Below, piece by piece: positions 22,131 to 26,996 of a DNA stretch of 26,996 nt. A program made the translations under genes and the position numbers. The notes below the pieces were generated by a model. That model made no database searches, was not told where the DNA came from, and saw nothing but the letters and a program-made list of their open reading frames with translations. The first letter of the stretch is position 1, and each line of letters begins with the position of its first letter. The stretch spans positions 1 through 26,996 of the forward strand of contig JBBSVE010000031.1 in assembly GCA_038233815.1 (NCBI GenBank). The letters are read 5' to 3'. The stretch is from JBBSVE01 sp038233815 (lineage in GTDB: Bacteria > Pseudomonadota > Alphaproteobacteria > Rhodobacterales > Rhodobacteraceae).

Positions 22131-22856
22131 TCATCGCCAGTCCCCGAGGGCCGCCTGCCAGAGCGTCAGCGCGGCCACCGCCGCCGTATCCGCGCGCAGG
22201 ATGCGGGGGCCGAGGCTCGCCGCATGGACGCCCGGAAGTGCTGCCAGCCGGGCCTGCTCCTCCGCGGCGAAACCGCCTTCGGGTCCGATCAGGATCGCCC
22301 ACGGACCGGCCGGACCTTCGGGCAGCGGGTGGATCGTCCCGGCCCGATGCTCGTCGCACCACATCAGCCGACGCGCCGCGGGCCAGCGGTCCAGTGCGCC
22401 GTCGAGCGGCTGGAGCGCCTCCACCTCCGGCACGAAGGTGCCGCCGCATTGCTCCGCCGCCTCCACCGCATGGGCCTGCAGGCGGTCCTGCCGGATCCGG
22501 TCGGCGTTGGTGTAGCGGGTCTGGACCGGCAGGATGCGGGCGGCCCCCATCTCCACCGCCTTTTCCACGATGAAATCGGTCCGCGCCTTCTTGATCGGCG
22601 CAAACAGGAGCCAGAGGTCGGGCGGCAGGCGGAGCGGTCCGGTCTGCGCCTCGCACACCAGCATCCCGCCGCGCTTTCCCGCCTCCGCCACGCAGGCGCG
22701 CCACTCCCCGTCGCGCCCGTTGAACAGAAGCACCGGTGCGCCGGGCGTGAGCCGCATGACGGCGAAGAGGTAATGCGCCTGATCCCGGTTCAGCGGCACG
22801 GCTTGCCCCGGCCCGAGCGGGTGATCTACATGGAGCCTGATCTTTGCATCCGCCAT
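22131..22856 (-). CDS. rsmE: 16S rRNA (uracil(1498)-N3)-methyltransferase
   Basis: Methylates N3 of U1498 in 16S rRNA using S-adenosylmethionine. The 241-aa product has the SPOUT-fold knot motifs GPEGGF (191-196) and SLGPRILRADTA (214-225), as well as EKAVEMG (98-104) and the N-terminal PUA-like region. The motif that is often Glu-Gln-Ser-x-Arg reads Glu-Gln-Cys-Gly-Gly (135-139). The frame is open far upstream, but the family starts near ATG 22856, which leaves only 12 nt to the start of the divergent ubiA. No strong ribosome binding site precedes it. It heads a minus-strand unit with the membrane protein and gshA. Confidence 0.94.
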   Translation of the reverse strand: MADAKIRLHVDHPLGPGQAVPLNRDQAHYLFAVMRLTPGAPVLLFNGRDGEWRACVAEAGKRGGMLVCEAQTGPLRLPPDLWLLFAPIKKARTDFIVEKAVEMGAARILPVQTRYTNADRIRQDRLQAHAVEAAEQCGGTFVPEVEALQPLDGALDRWPAARRLMWCDEHRAGTIHPLPEGPAGPWAILIGPEGGFAAEEQARLAALPGVHAASLGPRILRADTAAVAALTLWQAALGDWR

Positions 22857-22868
22857 GGGGACCACGCT

Positions 22869-23831
22869 ATGATCCGGCACGGCCAAGCGCCAGAGGTCAC
22901 GGTCGCGGACGCGCCGCCCGGCAACTGGGTCGACCGCTGGGCTCCGCACGCGGCCCGGCCCTATCTGCGCCTGTCGCGGGCGGACCGGCCGATCGGCACA
23001 TGGCTGCTGCTGATCCCATGTTTCTGGGGACTGGCGCTCGCCGCCGGGGCGGACCCCGCGGGCTACCGGGCGGAGGATATCTGGATCGCCGTCGGCTGCA
23101 CGCTGGGTGCGGTCCTCATGCGCGGGGCGGGCTGCACGTGGAACGATATCACCGACCGCGACATCGACGGCCGCGTCGCGCGCACCAAAAGCCGGCCGAT
23201 CCCGTCGGGGCAGGTCTCGGTCCGGCAGGCGGGGGTCTGGATGGCGGTTCAGGCGCTGGTGGCGGGCGCGATCCTTTTGACCTTTCACCCGGTTGCGGTG
23301 ATGCTGGGTGTGGCCTCGCTCGCGCTGGTCGCGGTCTATCCGTTCGCCAAGCGGTTCACCTGGTGGCCGCAGGTGTTCCTCGGGCTGGCGTTCAACTGGG
23401 GCGCGCTTGTGGCCTGGGCCGCCCATGCGAACCAGATCTCGGCGGCGCCCATCGTGCTGTGGCTGTCGGGGATCGCCTGGACGCTGTTCTATGACACGAT
23501 CTATGCCCATCAGGACAAGGAGGATGACGCCATGATCGGCGTGAAGAGCACGGCACTCCTATTCGGAAACGAGTCCACCGGGCGCTGGCTCGCGGTCTTT
23601 CTGGCCGCATCGGTCGCGCTGATGGCGCTGGCCGTGGGGCTGGCGCTGCTGCCAGGTGCTGCGGGGACGGTGCTGGCGCTTCTGGGCGTTGTGGCGTTTG
23701 GCGCGCATCTGGGCTGGCAGCGGGCGCGGCTCGATCCGGCGGACCCGGCGCTTTGCCTCACGCTTTTTCGGGCGAACCGGGATGCGGGGCTGATCGCTGC
23801 GCTGTTTCTCGCCGCAGCGGCGCTCCTTTGA
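22869..23831 (+). CDS. ubiA: 4-hydroxybenzoate polyprenyltransferase
   Basis: Inner-membrane enzyme that attaches the polyprenyl tail to 4-hydroxybenzoate in ubiquinone synthesis. The 320-aa product has both Asp-rich motifs for the Mg-diphosphate: NDITDRDID (92-100) and YDTIYAHQDKEDD (208-220). It has about eight to nine hydrophobic helices and the early RADRPIGTWLLLIPCFWG segment. Length is standard if ATG 22869 is used, where GGGGA (22857-22861) gives a 7-nt spacer. ATG 22830 in the same frame is an alternative and would overlap the rsmE coding region. The frame is open back to 21765, but that is the antisense of rsmE and its neighbour. Divergent from rsmE, so its promoter must lie inside the rsmE gene. 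Confidence 0.95.
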   Translation: MIRHGQAPEVTVADAPPGNWVDRWAPHAARPYLRLSRADRPIGTWLLLIPCFWGLALAAGADPAGYRAEDIWIAVGCTLGAVLMRGAGCTWNDITDRDIDGRVARTKSRPIPSGQVSVRQAGVWMAVQALVAGAILLTFHPVAVMLGVASLALVAVYPFAKRFTWWPQVFLGLAFNWGALVAWAAHANQISAAPIVLWLSGIAWTLFYDTIYAHQDKEDDAMIGVKSTALLFGNESTGRWLAVFLAASVALMALAVGLALLPGAAGTVLALLGVVAFGAHLGWQRARLDPADPALCLTLFRANRDAGLIAALFLAAAALL

Positions 23832-23887
23832 TTGCACCGGGGCGGGCGCGGACCTAAGCACCGACGCAAAGCAGGGAATCGGAACGC

Positions 23888-26002
23888 ATGCATCTGAGGC
23901 GCTATCTCACCCCGGTCGCGGCGATCCTGCTGGCCGCCATGGCTGCGGGGCTCGCCGCATGGTGGGCTGCGGTCGCGATCGAGGACCGGTCCGCCGCGGC
24001 CGTCCGCTCCCGGCTGGTGGAGCAGGGTATCACCTGGGCCAGCGTGCGCACCGACGGGTTGCAGGTCCATCTCGAAGGCACGGCCCCGAACGAGGCTGCG
24101 CGATTCCGTCTCGTGAACCTCGTGGAGACGGTGGTGCAGGCAGCCCGGGTGCGCGACGACCTTGGCGTGGCGGCGATGGCGGGCGTGGAGGCGCCGCGCT
24201 TTTCGGTGGAGATGCTGCGCAACGACGACGGCATCTCGCTCATCGGGCTGGTCCCCGGGGCGGAGGCGGAGGCGGTGCTGGCGGACCGGGTGAAGACACT
24301 GTCGGACGGGGCGCAGGTTTCCGACATGCTGGAGACGGCGGATTATCCGGTGCCCGAGGGCTGGACCCCGGCGCTCGACTTCGGGCTTGCGGCGCTGAAG
24401 CTGTTGCCGCGCGCCAAGATTTCGGTCGCGGCGGACCGCGTGGCAATCACCGCGATTTCCGGCTCCGAAAATGAGAAGAAGGTGCTGGAAAGCGACCTCG
24501 CCCGCGCCGCCCCCGACGGGCTCAAGGTGGAGATCGAGATCTCGGCGCCGCGCCCCGTGCTGACGCCGTTCGCGCTGCGGTTCGTGAAGGACGCGGACGG
24601 CGCGCGGTTCGAGGTCTGCTCCGCCGACAGCGATGCGGCGCGCGCGCAGATCCTCCTTGCCGCCAGCAAGGCCGGGGCCGCGGGCAAGATCGCCTGCACC
24701 GTCGGGCTCGGCGTGCCGACGCAATCCTGGGCGGAAGCGGTCGATGCGGGCATCGGTGCGGTGGCCGCGATGGGGGCGGGGACGGTGACGTTTTCGGACG
24801 CCGACGTGACGCTGCTGGCCGGGCCGGAGGTGGCACAGGCCGCCTTCGACCGCGTGGCGGGCGATCTGCAGGCGCAGTTGCCGCCGGTCTTTTCGCTTCA
24901 GGCGACCATGCCCGACAAGGTCAAGGCATCGCCCGCGGGACCGGTGGAGTTCACGGCAACCCTCGACGGCGAGGGCAAGGTCCAGTTGCGCGGGCGGCTC
25001 GGCGACGATGCGATGCGCACCACGGTCGACAGCTTCGCCAAGGCCAAGTTCGGCGCCGACCGGGTCTATACCGCGACCCGGTCCGACCCGAATCTGCCCG
25101 AAGGCTGGCCAGTCCACGTTCTGGCCGGTCTGCAGGCGCTGGCGGAACTGCACGACGGTGCGCTGACGGTGCGGCCCGACCTCCTGACCGTGACGGGAAC
25201 GACGGGCAGCACGACGGCCAAGGCGCGGATCGCGCAGATGCTGGCCAAGGGGCTCGGGCAGGGCCGGGCGTTCCGCGTCGACGTGAGCTACGACAAGCAG
25301 TTCGATCCGCAGGCAGCACTCCCCAGTCCCGAGGAATGCGTGGCCGACATGGCCAAGATCATGACGGTGCGGCAGATCTCCTTCGACCCGGGCTCCGCCG
25401 AGATCGACGGAGAGAGCCGCAAGACCATCGACGCGCTGGCTGCGATCCTGTCCGGGTGTCCTGCGCTCGACATGGAGATCGCGGGCTATACGGACTCGCA
25501 GGGCAGCGAAGGCGGCAACCAGGCGCTGAGCCAGGCACGGGCGGAAGCGGTGCTGACCGCGCTGCAAGGCCGGCGGCTGCCGGTGGACGGCTATGTGGCA
25601 CGGGGCTTCGGCGAGGCCGATCCGCGCGCCGACAATGCTACCGAGGCCGGGCGCGAGGCGAACCGGCGGATCGAGTTCCACCTCCTCAAGCCGAAGAAGC
25701 CCCGGGTGGCCAAGGGTGTGGCCGTCCTGCCGGTGCCCGAGGCGCCCGTCGTCAACTTGGATGCGGGCGCGCCGGACCCGGACCTGTCCGCCGATACCGA
25801 CAACGTGATGACGCCGGGGCCCGACGATGCCGCCGCGATGGACGACAGCGGCTCGGGCGACGACCCGGGGTATGAGGCCGACGTCTCCGCAGGCGATACG
25901 GGTGCGCCTGCCGGTGGCGTGACGGCGGATGCGCCCACGCCCGATACGCTCGGCTTCGCGCCCACGGACGATACGTCCCGGAGACCGAAGACCCGACCCT
26001 GA
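23888..26002 (+). CDS. OmpA-family protein with BON-like repeats
   Basis: A 704-aa envelope protein that should anchor to peptidoglycan. An N-terminal hydrophobic helix (about 8-30) serves as anchor or uncleaved signal. BON-like segments follow: one at about 46-95, then a composite unit of about 125 residues repeated three times, marked by Phe105/Phe228/Phe355 and Trp159/Trp281/Trp407 in PEGW-type contexts. The OmpA C-terminal domain starts near 495 (ISFDPGSAEI). It keeps the diaminopimelate-binding pair Asp536 (GYTDSQG) and Arg551 (SQARAEAV), 15 residues apart as in E. coli OmpA. The last 100 residues are acidic, Pro/Asp/Gly-rich and probably disordered. BON plus OmpA recalls proteins such as Mycobacterium ArfA. 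GGAA lies 4 nt before ATG 23888 and AGGGA about 10 nt before it. A large minus-strand frame here is a shadow. Confidence 0.88.
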   Translation: MHLRRYLTPVAAILLAAMAAGLAAWWAAVAIEDRSAAAVRSRLVEQGITWASVRTDGLQVHLEGTAPNEAARFRLVNLVETVVQAARVRDDLGVAAMAGVEAPRFSVEMLRNDDGISLIGLVPGAEAEAVLADRVKTLSDGAQVSDMLETADYPVPEGWTPALDFGLAALKLLPRAKISVAADRVAITAISGSENEKKVLESDLARAAPDGLKVEIEISAPRPVLTPFALRFVKDADGARFEVCSADSDAARAQILLAASKAGAAGKIACTVGLGVPTQSWAEAVDAGIGAVAAMGAGTVTFSDADVTLLAGPEVAQAAFDRVAGDLQAQLPPVFSLQATMPDKVKASPAGPVEFTATLDGEGKVQLRGRLGDDAMRTTVDSFAKAKFGADRVYTATRSDPNLPEGWPVHVLAGLQALAELHDGALTVRPDLLTVTGTTGSTTAKARIAQMLAKGLGQGRAFRVDVSYDKQFDPQAALPSPEECVADMAKIMTVRQISFDPGSAEIDGESRKTIDALAAILSGCPALDMEIAGYTDSQGSEGGNQALSQARAEAVLTALQGRRLPVDGYVARGFGEADPRADNATEAGREANRRIEFHLLKPKKPRVAKGVAVLPVPEAPVVNLDAGAPDPDLSADTDNVMTPGPDDAAAMDDSGSGDDPGYEADVSAGDTGAPAGGVTADAPTPDTLGFAPTDDTSRRPKTRP

Positions 26003-26047
26003 CCGACCCGCTTGTCGCGCAGGCCAACCAACGCTAGGAGGTTCGCC

Positions 26048-26374
26048 ATGGACCGCACGCAATTCATCATCGCCACGACGGTCATCCTGTTCGTGGCCTT
26101 CCTTCTGGGGTGGTTCGCGCACTGGCTGGTGCATCGCTTCACCCGCATCGCGGGGTCGGAGATGTCGGAGGTCGACCATCTCGCCCAGTCGCTTCACGAG
26201 GCGGAGGAGATGCGCGATCAGGCGATCCTCTATCTTGAGGAGCGCGAGGCGGAGTTGGCCAACCAGATCAGCCAGACCGAGGCGGAGCTGCGCGCCACGA
26301 TGGAGGGTCTGCGCGACGCCCGCCGCGAGGCGGAGGAGATGCGCGCCACCATCGATCGGCAGGCGTCGGCCTGA
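26048..26374 (+). CDS. small membrane-anchored coiled-coil protein
   Basis: A 108-aa protein with one N-terminal helix in the membrane (about 7-30: IIATTVILFVAFLLGWFAHW). A highly charged Glu/Ala/Arg-rich helix follows (about 45-105), with Leu-Glu-Glu-Arg-Glu-Ala-Glu type heptads, which predicts a coiled coil facing the cytoplasm. A perfect AGGAGG (26036-26041) with a 6-nt spacer fixes the ATG at 26048 over an in-frame ATG at 26012. It starts 45 nt after the OmpA-family gene and is probably co-transcribed, so it may be its partner in an envelope structure. I do not know a named family for it. Confidence 0.8.
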   Translation: MDRTQFIIATTVILFVAFLLGWFAHWLVHRFTRIAGSEMSEVDHLAQSLHEAEEMRDQAILYLEEREAELANQISQTEAELRATMEGLRDARREAEEMRATIDRQASA

Positions 26375-26384
26375 GACGCCCCCC

Positions 26385-26996
26385 TCAGCCCGCCGGGCAG
26401 CCCCGGATCTCCACCGCCCGCCGCGTGCCCAGCACCGTCAGCACCAGCGCGTCGCGCATCACGGTCACCGGGGCGCCGTTGCCGATCACATCCACCGTCG
26501 CGGTCAGGCGGTCGCCGTTGCGCACGACGTCGGCGGGGGAGACGTAGAGGTCGGGCTGCCCCGTCTCCACCGCGACGACCTCCGGCGCGCCGGTATCGGG
26601 CAGCGTCATCTCCGCCGTGAGCCGAAGCCCGTCCGCCCCCGGCGCGAGACTGCAGGCGACAGCACTGACCTGACCCTCGCCCGGCGTCAGCGGTCGACGG
26701 CGCAGCGCGGTCTGGATCGCCGCATCCTCCGCCCCCGGCCGGGGCAGTGCGGCATCGACCATGAAGGAGGCTGGCACGCAGATCTCCTCGCACACGCCCA
26801 CGTCGATCCGGCCTTTGAGCCGCACGGGGCGCGAGGCATTCACCGGCGTAATCTCCAGCGGCAGGACCAGATCGCCGGCGTAGCCGAGCGTCGCCGTTCC
26901 GGCCGTGCTGAACGCCTGCGGGCGCGGCCAATGGATACGGACCGCGGCCACGTTCTGCGATCCCGACCAGTCGAACGAAGGCGGGATGCCGGCATC
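26385..26996 (-). CDS. DsbD N-terminal-domain-like protein (partial, 5' end outside)
   Basis: The last 203 codons of a gene that enters from the right edge; the frame is open to base 26996. The residues at the edge (Ile-Pro-Pro-Ser-Phe-Asp-Trp-Ser-Gly-Ser) and the strand Val-Arg-Ile-His-Trp-Pro are typical of the periplasmic DsbD alpha/N-terminal domain. The motif VGVCEEICVPA holds the two cysteines that take part in thiol-disulfide exchange in that family. No transmembrane domain follows, so this is the stand-alone periplasmic form and not full-length DsbD. It may serve cytochrome c maturation, thiol transfer or a secreted partner. It ends 10 nt from the convergent coiled-coil gene. A GTG at 26951 is an internal codon, not the start. 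Confidence 0.82.
   Translation of the reverse strand, partial: DAGIPPSFDWSGSQNVAAVRIHWPRPQAFSTAGTATLGYAGDLVLPLEITPVNASRPVRLKGRIDVGVCEEICVPASFMVDAALPRPGAEDAAIQTALRRRPLTPGEGQVSAVACSLAPGADGLRLTAEMTLPDTGAPEVVAVETGQPDLYVSPADVVRNGDRLTATVDVIGNGAPVTVMRDALVLTVLGTRRAVEIRGCPAG

Noticed and set aside
23510..26197. 895-codon open frame on the minus strand opposite the OmpA-family gene
   Set aside because: It is low-complexity Arg/His/Gly-rich and antisense to a gene with clear domains. Long antisense frames are expected in GC-rich DNA.

Overview
The window is a compact, gene-dense stretch of a high-GC alphaproteobacterial chromosome. The family Rhodobacteraceae (Roseobacter/Rhodobacter group) is the best fit. 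Reasons: a class I lysyl-tRNA synthetase, a plant-type glutamate-cysteine ligase, the neighbourhood uracil-DNA glycosylase / moaB / RND pump divergent from pyrB-pyrC, a secreted protein with a VPLP-type C-terminal sorting signal, and an rsmE-gshA block divergent from ubiA. I do not claim a genus. I saw no rRNA, tRNA, CRISPR array, insertion sequence or prophage.

Layout. 1-2556: a D-Ala-D-Ala carboxypeptidase (dacB), a small membrane protein and a TerB-like protein. 2662-5142: lysK, a DUF4864-type exported protein and rpmB (ribosomal protein L28), each with a TTGAC-type -35 sequence upstream. 5205-6204: an unrecognised small protein and a cold-shock protein with a long leader. 6274-9321: gabD divergent from an alpha/beta hydrolase, then a lower-GC secreted protein with a VPLP-CTERM-like tail. 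9318-15703 (minus strand): uracil-DNA glycosylase, moaB, and an RND efflux adaptor and permease that both carry C-terminal extensions. 15825-19075 (plus strand): pyrB, a low-GC small gene, a dihydroorotase-like gene and plsY, chained by overlapping stop and start codons. 19142-20149: an MscS channel. 20146-22856 (minus strand): rsmE, a membrane protein and gshA. 22869-26374 (plus strand): ubiA, a large OmpA-family protein with three internal repeats and a coiled-coil membrane protein. 26385-26996 (minus strand): part of a DsbD N-terminal-domain protein running off the window.

How the genes fit together. Most are housekeeping functions: cell-wall maturation, translation (LysRS, L28, RsmE), pyrimidine synthesis, phospholipid, glutathione and ubiquinone synthesis, and osmotic and efflux functions. 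The least ordinary locus is pyrB / low-GC gene / dihydroorotase-like gene. The dihydroorotase homologue has lost its metal-binding HxH motif and catalytic Asp, as in the inactive PyrX (PyrC') partners of aspartate carbamoyltransferase known from Pseudomonas. A roughly 46% GC gene sits between the two, coupled at both ends by overlapping start/stop codons. Other points worth a look are three convergent gene pairs whose stop codons share exactly one palindromic tetranucleotide, -35 boxes that contain the stop codon of the gene upstream, and RNA-hairpin-capable leaders in front of rpmB and the cold-shock gene.
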